From: Acidilobaceae archaeon
GTDB taxonomy: Archaea > Thermoproteota > Thermoprotei_A > Sulfolobales > Acidilobaceae
Assembly: GCA_026985435.1 (NCBI GenBank)
Contig: JALSQL010000143.1
Coordinates: forward strand, 1 to 26,651
Reading direction: 5' to 3'
DNA length: 26,651 nucleotides
In this document: piece after piece, positions 14,240 to 22,303 of the stretch
Layout of the letters: each line of letters opens with the position of its first letter
Numbering within the stretch: the stretch's first letter is position 1
Notes under the pieces: generated by a model
Told to the model about the DNA's origin: nothing
Seen by the model: the letters and a program-made list of their open reading frames with translations, nothing else
Database searches by the model: none
Position numbers and translations under genes: made by a program

Positions 14240-15226
14240 ATGGGCGTAGTAGTCGGTGGCCTTGGCGGGGGCGGCGATGTCGGCCTGGCGGCGGTCCTCG
14301 TGGAGGACGCCGGGCTCCAGGGCCGGGTGGAGGCCGTGGCCTCCTTCGCCAGGTGCTCCGCCAGGGTGGCCCCGCCGGGCCTCAAGCGGGTTAGGGGCGC
14401 CCTCTACGCGGTGGCCCCCGAGGCCGACCTTGGGAGGAGGGTGTTCGAGGACAAGCTACGCTCGGTGGCCGCCTGGGCGCGTAGGGTCTACATAATATGC
14501 GCCGAGGACCCGTGGGATGACATCGTGGAGGCGCTGGAGTGGCTGGCCACCAACCACAGGGTGTCATGCACGCTCCACGCTGACATAGGGGGCGACGGCC
14601 TCCTCACGGGCTACGAGAGGATGCTCGGCAGCTACAAGGTCGACACGGTGGCGAGAGCCGCCCTCGCCTACGCCGCCGAGAGGCTGGGGTGGAGGGCGGT
14701 CATAGCCGTGGGGGCTGCCGGCGGGGAGGGTGGCGGCGTCGAGATAGACCACGCAGAGCTCGCGGTCACCCTGGCCCTGCTCGAGGAGAGGGGCGCCATA
14801 CTCGGCGTGGTCGCCCCCCGCCCGGGGAGCCTCTGGGTGGCCGACGCCCTGCTCTCCAGGGCCGAGTCCGGCATGCTACCCCTCTACCTTCAGGCCGCCC
14901 GCGGGGCGGGGAGGGCTAGGATAAACATGGCGTATCTCCACGGCGAGTACGAGGTGAAGCCCTGGTACCGCTACGTGATCCTACTCGACGCCCTCCGAGC
15001 GTGCCGGGCCTCGCCGCTCTGCATGGCGGCCATGGGCAGGGGGCTCCGGGGCCTCTCGCGCTGGGAGTCCACCCGCCGGGGGCTGGATAGGCGGGTGGAG
15101 AGGCTCTACGAGAGGGCTAGGAGGGCCCGCCAGAGGGGTGGGAGCGGCGGCGTGGAAGAGGAGATAATGAGGGTGGTCGAGCGGCACCGGAGGCGCGGGG
15201 GGCTCCGGGCGGTCTGCCGGGTATAA
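14240..15226 (+). CDS. DUF1152-family protein
   Basis: 328 aa from the ATG at 14240. The frame is open to an ATG at 14162, but a TATA box lies between the two and GGTGGAG directly precedes 14240, so the shorter form is preferred. The N-terminal strand and glycine loop (VVVGGLGGGGDVGLAA) look like a Rossmann-type nucleotide-binding turn. The later block DIGGDGLLTGYERMLGS, followed by AVGAAGGEGGGVEI and ILGVVAPRPGS, matches the DUF1152 pattern of archaeal proteins. The last 70 residues are strongly Arg-rich and probably helical. Function is unknown. It diverges from the nitroreductase gene and converges on the liv operon with a 42-base gap. Confidence 0.75.
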   Translation: MGVVVGGLGGGGDVGLAAVLVEDAGLQGRVEAVASFARCSARVAPPGLKRVRGALYAVAPEADLGRRVFEDKLRSVAAWARRVYIICAEDPWDDIVEALEWLATNHRVSCTLHADIGGDGLLTGYERMLGSYKVDTVARAALAYAAERLGWRAVIAVGAAGGEGGGVEIDHAELAVTLALLEERGAILGVVAPRPGSLWVADALLSRAESGMLPLYLQAARGAGRARINMAYLHGEYEVKPWYRYVILLDALRACRASPLCMAAMGRGLRGLSRWESTRRGLDRRVERLYERARRARQRGGSGGVEEEIMRVVERHRRRGGLRAVCRV

Positions 15227-15236
15227 ACAAGGGGTT

Positions 15237-15251
15237 GGGGCCGCTGGCCCC
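15237..15251. terminator. GC hairpin between convergent genes
   Basis: GGGGCC and GGCCCC form a 6-bp stem with a GCT loop in the 42-base gap between the DUF1152 stop and the livM stop. Being palindromic it could act on both transcripts. There is no T-run beside it, so a terminator role is uncertain. Confidence 0.3.
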
Positions 15252-15268
15252 CGGGTGTGGGCTGCCCG

Positions 15269-16396
15269 CTAGGGCTGCTCCCTGCGGGCCTCCTCTATGA
15301 GCTCCGGTATCCTGCTGCGGGGTATGGTTCTGCTGGGCGGCTCGGGGATTATGCCCTTCGGCTTGAAGAATAGTACCGCCAGTATGAGCGCCCCGACCAG
15401 TATGTACTCCAGGGCGTTCGCGAAGTTGCCGGGGTCTATCCCGATCGCCTCGACGTGTAGCGCCTTTGCGAGGTCGTTCTTGTAGATCCTGATGGGCCCT
15501 ATGAGGAGGGCTCCCACCACAACAGTGGCTAGGCCGACCCCCCTGTTGCTGCTCATGCCGCCCAGTATCATGAGGGCCCAGGGCCAGAAGGTCCAGAGTA
15601 CCCTGTCGAATATCCTCTGGGCCGCCACGCTGGACCCGGCCAGCCAGGGGTTGAAGCTGTAGGCCACCCCGGCGAGCGCGGCGAGGGCTGACCCTATTAT
15701 CATGGCGTCCCTCCTAACCTTGGCGACGTCCTTGCCTATGGCTTCGGCGCTGTCCTCGTCGTCCCTCACGGCCCTGAAGAGCCTGCCGCTCGGGCTGTTG
15801 TAGAACCTCTCCATATACACGAACACCAGCAGGGCGAGGGCCACTACGAACACGGTGCTCCACTCGGTCGGGTGCCCGGTCCAGTCGAACACCGCCGGGG
15901 TCGTGAGGCCGACCGTGGGCGTGGCGCCCATTATGGGGGTGTAGTACATCACGAATATCCTCAGGGCCTCGCTCGAGGCCAGCAGCATTATCGCTAGGTA
16001 GTCGCCCCGGAGCCTGAGCGCCGGGTAGCTGGCTAGCCAGCCGAGTAGGCCGCCCAGCACGGGCGCGACTATGAGGGCGAAGAGTATGGCCGCGATGCTC
16101 GCGCCGGGGCTGTGGGCTAGAACCTTGTTAACCTCCGCCATGAATGCGGTGTTGCTCTCTATCACCTTCCTGAAAGCCTCGCCCGCGCTGACCCCGAGCT
16201 GCCCCGCCACCAGCATCGCCGCGAGCCTGCCAGCCAGGTTGCCGACAACTATGCCGCCCACGGCGAAGAACATGGCGTGGCCGAAGTCCGGTATCCCCGT
16301 CATGCCCGCCTTAACGTTCAGGGCGGCCGTGAGTATGTAGTAGATAGCTATGAAGGCCACGGTCTGCTCGACCAGCAGGGCCAGGTTGACCATCAC
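15269..16396 (-). CDS. livM: Branched-chain amino-acid-type ABC permease LivM
   Basis: 375 aa, with about eight to nine membrane helices. The motif ALRLRGDYLAIMLLASSEALRI and the C-terminal FFKPKGIIPEP are hallmarks of LivM permeases, which pair with LivH to form the channel of the high-affinity branched-chain amino-acid importer. The cytoplasmic coupling segment RDDEDSAEAIGKDVAKVR, which contacts the ATPases, is intact. It is somewhat longer than bacterial LivM because of an external segment of about 45 residues (around 55-100). Start: GTG (16396) followed by ATG (16393), overlapping the livH stop, with GGGGGTGG upstream. It is the last gene of the livGFHM operon. The substrate may be another small amide or amino acid, since this transporter family is broad. 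Confidence 0.92.
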   Translation of the reverse strand: MMVNLALLVEQTVAFIAIYYILTAALNVKAGMTGIPDFGHAMFFAVGGIVVGNLAGRLAAMLVAGQLGVSAGEAFRKVIESNTAFMAEVNKVLAHSPGASIAAILFALIVAPVLGGLLGWLASYPALRLRGDYLAIMLLASSEALRIFVMYYTPIMGATPTVGLTTPAVFDWTGHPTEWSTVFVVALALLVFVYMERFYNSPSGRLFRAVRDDEDSAEAIGKDVAKVRRDAMIIGSALAALAGVAYSFNPWLAGSSVAAQRIFDRVLWTFWPWALMILGGMSSNRGVGLATVVVGALLIGPIRIYKNDLAKALHVEAIGIDPGNFANALEYILVGALILAVLFFKPKGIIPEPPSRTIPRSRIPELIEEARREQP

Positions 16397-17487
16397 CTGC
16401 CACCCCCTCTAGCCCTCCCGGGTACGGGGATCCTGGAGAGGAGCCTCCTAGCCCTCGGGCTCCGGAGGAGCCCGGCCAGCCCGGAGGGTGCGAAGAGCAG
16501 GGTCAGGGCGACGATCGCCATGGAGACCACCCTGGCGTACTGGAACATCTCCGGGTAGCCGGTTATGGCCTGGAGCAGCTGGGTCACGTAGGTCTCAGCG
16601 TAGCCTATCAGGAGGCCGCCGGCTATGCTGCCGAAGATGCTGTTCACACCACCCACTATGCTGCCGGCGAACGCGCTGACCACTATCTCGTCGGCGGGGC
16701 TGGTGGCGCTTATGGGCTTCAGGCTGCCAGCGCTGGTCGCGAAGAGCATTATGTACCCGGCCAGCCCGGCCGTGGCACCGCTGAGGATCCAGGCTATGGC
16801 GTATATCCTCTCAACGTTTATCCCAAGGACCTCCGCTAGCGGGGGGTTCTCTATGCTGGCCCTCATCTTGACCCCGAGGGTCGTACGGTAGAGTAGCAGG
16901 TAGAGGGCCGCAGCAAGGGCCACCGCGAGGGCCGCGCTGAATATGAACATGCCAGCGATGAACGTGCCCCCCTCGGTGACTATGGAGACGTCGTACGCGG
17001 TCATGCTGAGGCTCGTGGGGGTTAGGCGGAGCGGGTTTGAGAGGGCGCTCTTGACAGCCCTGTGGGTGTTGTAGAGGAACAGGACGGCCATCAGTATGAA
17101 GTCGTAGGCCAGGGTGGCTATCATGAGCTTAAGGTAGTCGGCGCCCCTCCTGAGGAGCGGCTTGAGTATGGCGTAGTACTCCACTAGGGCGGCCACCACG
17201 CCGAACACGGTGGCAGCCACCACTCCCACCAGGTAGAACGAGGCCGGGAACGGCACGGTCACGTAGCCTATGCTAGTCTCGGCCGGCTCGAGGTTCGGCT
17301 TCAGGTGGGCGGACCTGGCGTAGATTGCCATGAACGTCGCCGCAGCGTACGCCGCCACCAGGCTCAGCCTCGGGTGCGCGAAGTTGAAGACCCTAGTCGT
17401 CATGTAGATCAGGGTTATCCCGAGGCTGAGGAGGGCGAGCACGGAGGCGTAGATGGTGGTCGTCGTGAACACGTTAAGGTCCACCAT
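16393..17487 (-). CDS. livH: Branched-chain amino-acid-type ABC permease LivH
   Basis: 364 aa, with about eight membrane helices. The start YASVLALLSLGITLIYMTTR followed by VFNFAHPRL is the LivH N-terminal signature. VKMRASIENPPLAEVLGIN is the cytoplasmic EAA-like loop that docks on the ATPases. FAGSIVGGVNSIFGSIAGGLLIGYAE is the conserved late segment. It is longer than the usual ~300 residues, with extra loops near residues 60-80 and 140-165. I chose the ATG at 17487 because GGGGGTGG ends five bases before it. The in-frame GTG at 17496 lies inside that ribosome-binding motif. The gene begins just after the livF stop and its own stop overlaps the livM start. Confidence 0.92.
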   Translation of the reverse strand: MVDLNVFTTTTIYASVLALLSLGITLIYMTTRVFNFAHPRLSLVAAYAAATFMAIYARSAHLKPNLEPAETSIGYVTVPFPASFYLVGVVAATVFGVVAALVEYYAILKPLLRRGADYLKLMIATLAYDFILMAVLFLYNTHRAVKSALSNPLRLTPTSLSMTAYDVSIVTEGGTFIAGMFIFSAALAVALAAALYLLLYRTTLGVKMRASIENPPLAEVLGINVERIYAIAWILSGATAGLAGYIMLFATSAGSLKPISATSPADEIVVSAFAGSIVGGVNSIFGSIAGGLLIGYAETYVTQLLQAITGYPEMFQYARVVSMAIVALTLLFAPSGLAGLLRSPRARRLLSRIPVPGRARGGGR

Positions 17488-17499
17488 CGCGGCCACCCC

Positions 17500-18216
17500 C
17501 TAGCTTATGCCGAGGTACATCTTGGCGAGGTCCTTCCTCGCCAGGAGCTCCGCGGCGGGCCCGTCGAAGGCTATCCTACCGCTGACCACGAGCACGCCCT
17601 TGTCCCCGATCTCGAGGCCGGCCTTCACGTTCTGCTCCACGAGGACTATCGTGTAGCCCTGCTCGTTCAGCTTCCTCACGTTCTCGAGCACCTCGCGGGC
17701 TAGCTTGGGGGCGAGGCCCGCCGTGGGCTCGTCTATGAGGAAAACCTTCGGCTTCCTAATCATACCTATGGCCATGGCCAGCATCTGCCTCTCACCCCCA
17801 CTCATCGTGCCAGCCTTCTGGTCCAGCCTCTCCCTGAGCCTTGGGAAGGTCTCGAACACCTCCCGTATCCTCTCCTCGAGGACGCTCGCCGGGAGGTCGT
17901 GGCCGGCCAGGCGGAGGTTCTCTTTCACCGTCAGCTCGGCGAACACGTTGTTCAGCTGGAAGATGAAGGCCATGCCCAGCTTAGCCCTCTCGTGGGGGGG
18001 CAGCCTGGTGATGTCGCGGCCCTCGAAGGTTATCCTACCGCTGTACACCTTGGTCAGGCCGAAGAGCGTCTTGAGGAGCGTGCTCTTCCCTGCGCCGTTG
18101 GGGCCCACTATCACGGTTATCTTCCCCCTCGGGATCTCGAGGCTGACGTCGAAGAGGGTCTGGAGCTTCTCGTAGCCAGCGTTCACCTTGTCCACGACTA
18201 TTATGGGCTCCTCCAC
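17500..18216 (-). CDS. livF: Branched-chain amino-acid-type ABC ATPase LivF
   Basis: 238 aa, the usual LivF length. Walker A GPNGAGKST is at about residues 38-46, the Q-loop lies in FIFQLNNVF, the signature MSGGERQML at about 139 and Walker B VFLIDEPTAGL at about 158. The H-loop position has VLVEQN as in the LivF group (Q in place of H is usual in this family). It hydrolyses ATP as one half of the LivF-LivG pair under the LivHM channel. The GTG start has GGGTGG six bases upstream and lies two bases after the livG stop. A 29-bp stretch (17987-18015) is identical to livG. Confidence 0.93.
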   Translation of the reverse strand: MEEPIIVVDKVNAGYEKLQTLFDVSLEIPRGKITVIVGPNGAGKSTLLKTLFGLTKVYSGRITFEGRDITRLPPHERAKLGMAFIFQLNNVFAELTVKENLRLAGHDLPASVLEERIREVFETFPRLRERLDQKAGTMSGGERQMLAMAIGMIRKPKVFLIDEPTAGLAPKLAREVLENVRKLNEQGYTIVLVEQNVKAGLEIGDKGVLVVSGRIAFDGPAAELLARKDLAKMYLGIS

Positions 18217-18218
18217 GG

Positions 18219-19022
18219 CTAACCACCCAGGTAGCTCTCGAGCACCCTCGGGTCGTTGAACACGTCCTCGGGCCTCCCCTCGGCTATGACCTCCCCCATG
18301 TTCATGGCGTATGCGTAGTCGACGTACTCGGATATGAGCCCGATCCTGTGCTCTATTATGAGGAACGTCACGCCCCTCTCGCGGGCGAGGCTGGTTATCC
18401 TAGAGAAGAGCTCGTGCACCAGCCTCGGGTTAACGCCAGCAGCCGGCTCGTCCATGATTATGGTGTTGGCGCCCTTCATCACGGCCCTCGCTATCTCCAG
18501 CAGCTTCAGCTGCCCGCCGCTCAGGTCGCTGGCCCTGGTGTCCCACTTGGGGAGCAGGCCGACCCAGTCGAGTATGGAGAACGCCCTCCTTGCCGCCTCC
18601 TCCTCGAAGCGGTACCAGGCCCCCCTGGAGACCCCGGCTATGTAGGGGTTCTCGCCAGGGTTACCCTCCGCGGCGGCCAGCACGTTCTCCAACACCGTGA
18701 GGTTCTGGAAGGGCTTGGGTATCTGGAAGGTCCTCACCAGGCCGAGCTTCACTCTCTCGTGGGGGGGCAGCCTGGTGATGTCCCTCCCCCTGAATATCAC
18801 CTGCCCCTCGTCCGGCATGATGAAGCCGCTAATCACGTTCACCAGCGTCGTCTTCCCGCTCCCGTTCGGGCCTATGAGTAGCGTGACCCTCCCGCGGCGG
18901 AGCCTTATGCTCACACCGTTAAGCGCCACTATACCCCCGAACCTCTTCACCAGCCCCCGAGTCTCCAGCACCACGTCGCCCCTAGCCGCCTCTACAGCAC
19001 TCTCAGCGCCAGCCACGCTCAA
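18219..19022 (-). CDS. livG: Branched-chain amino-acid-type ABC ATPase LivG
   Basis: 267 aa. Walker A GPNGSGKTT is at residues 51-59. The family segment VRTFQIPKPFQNLTVLENVL contains the Q-loop, the signature is LSGGQLKLLE, Walker B is TIIMDEPAAGVNP, and the H-loop lies in FLIIEHRIGLI. The protein has an N-terminal extension of about 15 residues before the ATPase fold. The TTG at 19022 is preceded by GGGGTGGGG at a spacing of about seven bases; the GTG at 19016 is the alternative. It is the first gene of the livG-F-H-M operon and is separated from the substrate-binding gene by 162 bases with a terminator and its own TATA-like elements. Confidence 0.93.
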   Translation of the reverse strand: MSVAGAESAVEAARGDVVLETRGLVKRFGGIVALNGVSIRLRRGRVTLLIGPNGSGKTTLVNVISGFIMPDEGQVIFRGRDITRLPPHERVKLGLVRTFQIPKPFQNLTVLENVLAAAEGNPGENPYIAGVSRGAWYRFEEEAARRAFSILDWVGLLPKWDTRASDLSGGQLKLLEIARAVMKGANTIIMDEPAAGVNPRLVHELFSRITSLARERGVTFLIIEHRIGLISEYVDYAYAMNMGEVIAEGRPEDVFNDPRVLESYLGG

Positions 19023-19069
19023 CGCAACCCCACCCCCGCCCCCAGCGGGGGGCCACCGCGGGCCGCGGG

Positions 19070-19077
19070 GTTATAGG
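19070..19077 (-). promoter_or_regulatory. TATA-like element for the livGFHM operon
   Basis: The minus strand reads CCTATAAC, about 50 bases upstream of the TTG start at 19022. A second weaker element (GCTATAAC) lies near 19105-19112. Directly downstream, 19056-19068, is the palindrome CCGCGG-G-CCGCGG, which would fall between the TATA box and the transcription start. Confidence 0.4.
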
Positions 19078-19157
19078 TGTCCCCCCACGCGGCCCCTGGT
19101 CAGTGTTATAGCCTAGAAAATGCTGGTGGGAGGAGTGGGCCCGGCTCGGGGCCCACT

Positions 19158-19162
19158 AAAAA
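19158..19162 (-). terminator. Oligo-T terminator after the substrate-binding gene
   Basis: The minus strand reads GGGTTTTTAG, starting about 20 bases after the stop codon at 19185. It is a typical archaeal T-run terminator and would partly insulate the substrate-binding gene from livG. Confidence 0.5.
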
Positions 19163-19184
19163 CCCTCACAGGAAGTCGGGGGCG

Positions 19185-20699
19185 CTACGACCTCTTCGCC
19201 AGAGCGGCCGCGGCGATTACGATTATTATCACTATGACGATGCCGGCTATCAGGGCGGTGTTCTTCCCGCCCTTCTGGGTGGTGGTAGTGGCGGCCTGCC
19301 CGCCGCCAGCGGGGCTAGTCTGGGCGGGGCTGGTCTGGGCCGGGCTGGTGGTTGAGGACTGCTGGCCGGCGGTTGTAGTGGCAGGGGCGCCGCCGAAGGC
19401 CTCCTGGAACACCTCTGGGAACGTCTTCCCGCCCAGGGCGTCCACCTTGAACCACTCGTTGGTGTCGCTGTTGCCGTGGTAGCTGCCTACCTTGACCCAC
19501 GTGTAGTTGCCGCCCTGCTCCGCTATGGTCCACCAGTCGTAGTCGGCCGTGGCCCTGTCGCCCGCCTCGTTCAGGGGGAACTTGCCGGTGGCGGCGTACT
19601 TGGCGAACTCGTCGCTCTGGGTGATCTGGGGCAGCAGCTGCTTGACCTTGTTGACCATCTCGTTGGGGTCCTCGGTGGGCCCGGCCTGGAGTAGGGCGAG
19701 GGTTATGGCTACCACCGCGTCGTGGGCAGCCAGGGAGTAGGCGTCGGGCTCGACTCCGAGCTTCTGCTTCACGTACTGGGCCACCTTCTGCTGCTCGTCG
19801 GTCGCCGCGGGGCTGAATATCGGGTTGATGAAGTGCACCTGCTCGCCGAAGGCTCCAGCCACGGGGTCGCTAACGATCTCGGTTAGGAGGGCGGTGCCGT
19901 CGCTGCCGATCCAGAGCACCTTGCCGAGGCTGGGGTACTTCCTGGCCTCGGCGAACAGGTCCTTAACCTCCTTGAAGCCTATCGCTATGACCGCCACCTT
20001 GCTCGTGCCATACTCGTTTATGAGGTCCTTGACGTCCTTCTGGGCGCTGCTCGCTATCGCCGAGAACGTGGGGCTCTCGGGGTTGTAGCCGTAAACACTC
20101 TTTACCTCAACGCCTAGCTGGTTCAGCACGTTCTCCGTGGCGTTGGCGAGCCCTATGCCCCACGTGTCCTTCCTGTCTATGATCACGACAGCCTTTATGC
20201 CGAGGTCCCTGACGAGCGCCCCGATAGCCTTGCTCTGCACGTCGTCGGCGGGGCAGAACCTGAACACGTTATCGTTGGGTATAGCCAGCTCTATCGCCGT
20301 GCTGCTCGGGCTTATGACCAGCACGTTCTGCTGGTTGGCGGTATCCTTTATGGACTTGACCGAGGCGCTGGTCATGGGGCCCACGACGAACTTTATACCC
20401 TGAGCTATGAGGGCGTTGAACTTCTGCACGGCTATGTCGGGCTTGGTCTGGGTGTCCTCGACCACCAGGTCGAGCCTGAACCAGGCGCTCTTATTCTGGA
20501 GGTACTGGTTCATCTCCTGCACAGCGAACTCGATGGCCGCCTGGGCCCTCTCACCGTAGCTCTGCAGGTCCCCGGTGAGCGGCAGGAGGGCGCCGATGGT
20601 TATCGTGACTGGCTCCTGCTGGGCGGCTGCCAGCGTCGCCACCGCCGGGGCTATGACCATGAGGGCTGCGAGCGCCAGCGCTGCAACCTTCCACTTCAC
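19185..20699 (-). CDS. livK: LivK/LivJ-type periplasmic-binding protein, membrane-tethered
   Basis: 504 aa. An N-terminal Sec signal peptide (about residues 1-26, ending ATLAAAQQ) is followed by the type-1 binding fold: ITIGALLPLTGDLQSYGERAQAA, then FVVGPMTSASVKSI and VLVISPSSTAIEL, all characteristic of LivJ/LivK. It binds the substrate outside the membrane and delivers it to LivHM. There is no lipobox cysteine. Instead a Thr/Ser/Pro linker (about 440-475), containing a TSPAQ repeat, leads to a C-terminal membrane helix (about 480-501) ending in AKRS. This tether is common for crenarchaeal binding proteins. The GTG start has GGGGTGG six bases upstream and a TATA box at 20751-20760. It is transcribed ahead of livG, probably at a higher level. 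Confidence 0.92.
   Translation of the reverse strand: MKWKVAALALAALMVIAPAVATLAAAQQEPVTITIGALLPLTGDLQSYGERAQAAIEFAVQEMNQYLQNKSAWFRLDLVVEDTQTKPDIAVQKFNALIAQGIKFVVGPMTSASVKSIKDTANQQNVLVISPSSTAIELAIPNDNVFRFCPADDVQSKAIGALVRDLGIKAVVIIDRKDTWGIGLANATENVLNQLGVEVKSVYGYNPESPTFSAIASSAQKDVKDLINEYGTSKVAVIAIGFKEVKDLFAEARKYPSLGKVLWIGSDGTALLTEIVSDPVAGAFGEQVHFINPIFSPAATDEQQKVAQYVKQKLGVEPDAYSLAAHDAVVAITLALLQAGPTEDPNEMVNKVKQLLPQITQSDEFAKYAATGKFPLNEAGDRATADYDWWTIAEQGGNYTWVKVGSYHGNSDTNEWFKVDALGGKTFPEVFQEAFGGAPATTTAGQQSSTTSPAQTSPAQTSPAGGGQAATTTTQKGGKNTALIAGIVIVIIIVIAAAALAKRS
19311..19340 (-). repeat. Short tandem repeat in the binding-protein linker
   Basis: Two 15-bp units (19311-19325 and 19326-19340) differ at one base and encode repeated TSPAQ. 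A partial third unit follows to about 19350. It lies in the flexible linker before the membrane helix, where length change would be tolerated. Confidence 0.8.
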
Positions 20700-20750
20700 G
20701 GTACTCCACCCCGTACGCGCTCGGGGCTCGGAGGGGGCCGGTCCCTCCTC

Positions 20751-20760
20751 CTTTAAATGT
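20751..20760 (-). promoter_or_regulatory. TATA box for the substrate-binding-protein gene
   Basis: The minus strand reads ACATTTAAAG. It predicts transcription start near 20728 and a leader of about 28 nt carrying GGGGTGG just before the GTG start at 20699. Confidence 0.6.
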
Positions 20761-20790
20761 CATTATGCTCCCACCGCCTTAGATTCCCAC

Positions 20791-20810
20791 GTGTCCATCG
20801 TATTGGACAC
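20791..20810. promoter_or_regulatory. Inverted repeat upstream of the binding-protein promoter
   Basis: GTGTCCA-(6 nt)-TGGACAC is a perfect 7-bp inverted repeat located about 35-55 bases upstream of the TATA box at 20751-20760. Its size and spacing suit a dimeric regulator such as an Lrp-type protein. It also lies 3' of the GltB-like gene, so an RNA hairpin for that transcript is possible, although no T-run follows. Confidence 0.45.
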
Positions 20811-20865
20811 CTGTGGAATAACAGGGGGGACCCTCAGGGTTACAGGAGTAACCAGCGGGGGTGGG

Positions 20866-22278
20866 CTAGAGGGCTGCCCGCCCAGCCTCCCTCGCGGCCG
20901 CCGCCCCCCACTGCGGGTTGAGGGCGTAGGCCACGCCGAGGGCCCTAGCCGCGTGGGGGTCAACCGCCGCTAGGTCCTCCGGGCCCAGGCGGTCGAGGCG
21001 GTACTTGCCGAGGGCCGAGGCCAGCATCTGCGCCTCCACCAGGACGCTCTCAACGTACCTCTCCACACCCCGAGGCCCAGCCGCGGCCGCCGCTATGAGG
21101 AAGGGCCTCCCCGCGGCGATGCCAGAGGCGCCCAGGGCGAGGCTCGCCACGAGGTGGAAGCCGCTGTAGAGGCCGCCCGAGAGCATGATGTCTACACTAT
21201 AGCCCAGCTCCCTGGCCCTCCTGGCCGCCGCGGCCATCGCTATGGTCGGCAGGCCCAGGTGGCGGAGGGCGGGGATGGGGGCCAGGCCCGTGCCGCCCTC
21301 CCCGCCGTCTAGCACCACAGCGTCTGCCCCCTCCCCGGCCGCTATCCTCACGGCCTCCAGGGCGTCCCTGAAGCCGCCGAGCTTGACCCATATCCTGACC
21401 CTCGGGTAGGACGTCCTCATGTTGCGAATCATACCCCTGAGTATCTCGGCCGTGAACGTTGCGGGGGCGCTGTACCTCGTGGCCCAGCGCCCGCCGGGGT
21501 CGAAGTCGAGCCTGTACTTCCTAGAGAGCCTCTCGGCCTCCCCGCGGGGCACCCTTATGACGCCGCCGAGGCCGGGCTTGGCGCCCTGGCCGACCTTAAC
21601 CTCGAACGCTACCATACCCTCGTCTATGTAGGGGTCTATGCGCTTGTCGCTGTACACCCTGTTCCAGAGCTCGTCGTATGCGTCCTCCACGCTCTGCTGT
21701 ATGGTGACGCCCCCGAGGCCCCTCTCCGCGGCCTCCGAGAGGTAGGCTGTGAGCCTCTCGAGGAGCGAGGGGTGGCCCCTGGTGAGCCTCCTGTCGTAGC
21801 CGCGGACCGTGGCCACGTTCTCGCCCACACCGTAGACCACCCCCGCCCTGGCGGCCCCCCGGGCTATGGCTAGGGAGTAGCGGCTGGCCACGTCGGTGCT
21901 ACCCATGGAGGCCACCGCCAGGGGCAGCCTGACCCGGAAGCCGCCCAGCGTACCCCCGGTCTCCACGTCGCTGTACAGGGGCTCCCTGAACTTCTCGGCC
22001 AGCACCTCCAGCCTCCCCGGGGTGAAGGCGGGCGGCGCTAGGACCAGCAGGTCCTCCATAGCTGGCGGGCTGCGCCTGCAGCCCCTGCGGGGCCCCCCGA
22101 AGGCCACGGCGCCGTAGCCCCTGGGGTAGAGCGCCCGCCTCCCCAGGATCGCCCTGGCCACGATCTCCCCCTCCGGGTAGCCGCAGCCGCCCCCGAGAGG
22201 GGGGCCAGCCAGGCGCGCCCGGAGGGCCTCGAGCCTCAGCCTAGCCGCTGCTAGGAGCCTCGATGCCAGGTTGGCCAC
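20866..22278 (-). CDS. GltB-type FMN-domain protein (glutamate synthase family) lacking the 3Fe-4S cysteines
   Basis: 470 aa. The core matches the FMN-binding domain of glutamate synthase (PF01645): KVGQGAKPGLGG, then VRIWVKLGGF, ADAVVLDGGEGGTGLAP and LSGGLYSGFHLVASLALGA. The glutaminase domain is absent, as in archaeal short forms. In canonical enzymes a Cys-rich CxxxxCHxxxCPVG motif follows the last block and binds a 3Fe-4S cluster. Here that position reads GRPFLIAAAAAGPRG with no cysteine. The only cysteines I see are two near the N-terminus. Electron transfer would therefore differ from a classical synthase, and glutamate synthesis should not be assumed. Start: the GTG at 22278 has GGGGTGG five bases upstream; the GTG at 22287 lies next to that motif and is the alternative. 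The gene follows the asparagine synthetase with a gap of about 25 bases, so the two are probably cotranscribed. Confidence 0.8.
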   Translation of the reverse strand: MANLASRLLAAARLRLEALRARLAGPPLGGGCGYPEGEIVARAILGRRALYPRGYGAVAFGGPRRGCRRSPPAMEDLLVLAPPAFTPGRLEVLAEKFREPLYSDVETGGTLGGFRVRLPLAVASMGSTDVASRYSLAIARGAARAGVVYGVGENVATVRGYDRRLTRGHPSLLERLTAYLSEAAERGLGGVTIQQSVEDAYDELWNRVYSDKRIDPYIDEGMVAFEVKVGQGAKPGLGGVIRVPRGEAERLSRKYRLDFDPGGRWATRYSAPATFTAEILRGMIRNMRTSYPRVRIWVKLGGFRDALEAVRIAAGEGADAVVLDGGEGGTGLAPIPALRHLGLPTIAMAAAARRARELGYSVDIMLSGGLYSGFHLVASLALGASGIAAGRPFLIAAAAAGPRGVERYVESVLVEAQMLASALGKYRLDRLGPEDLAAVDPHAARALGVAYALNPQWGAAAAREAGRAAL

Positions 22279-22303
22279 GCTGGCCACCCCGCGCTGGCGC
22301 CCC

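Noticed and set aside
18815..18850. TGATGA-like C box, possible C/D-box RNA
   Set aside because: It lies inside livG and no matching CUGA D box stands at the required distance.
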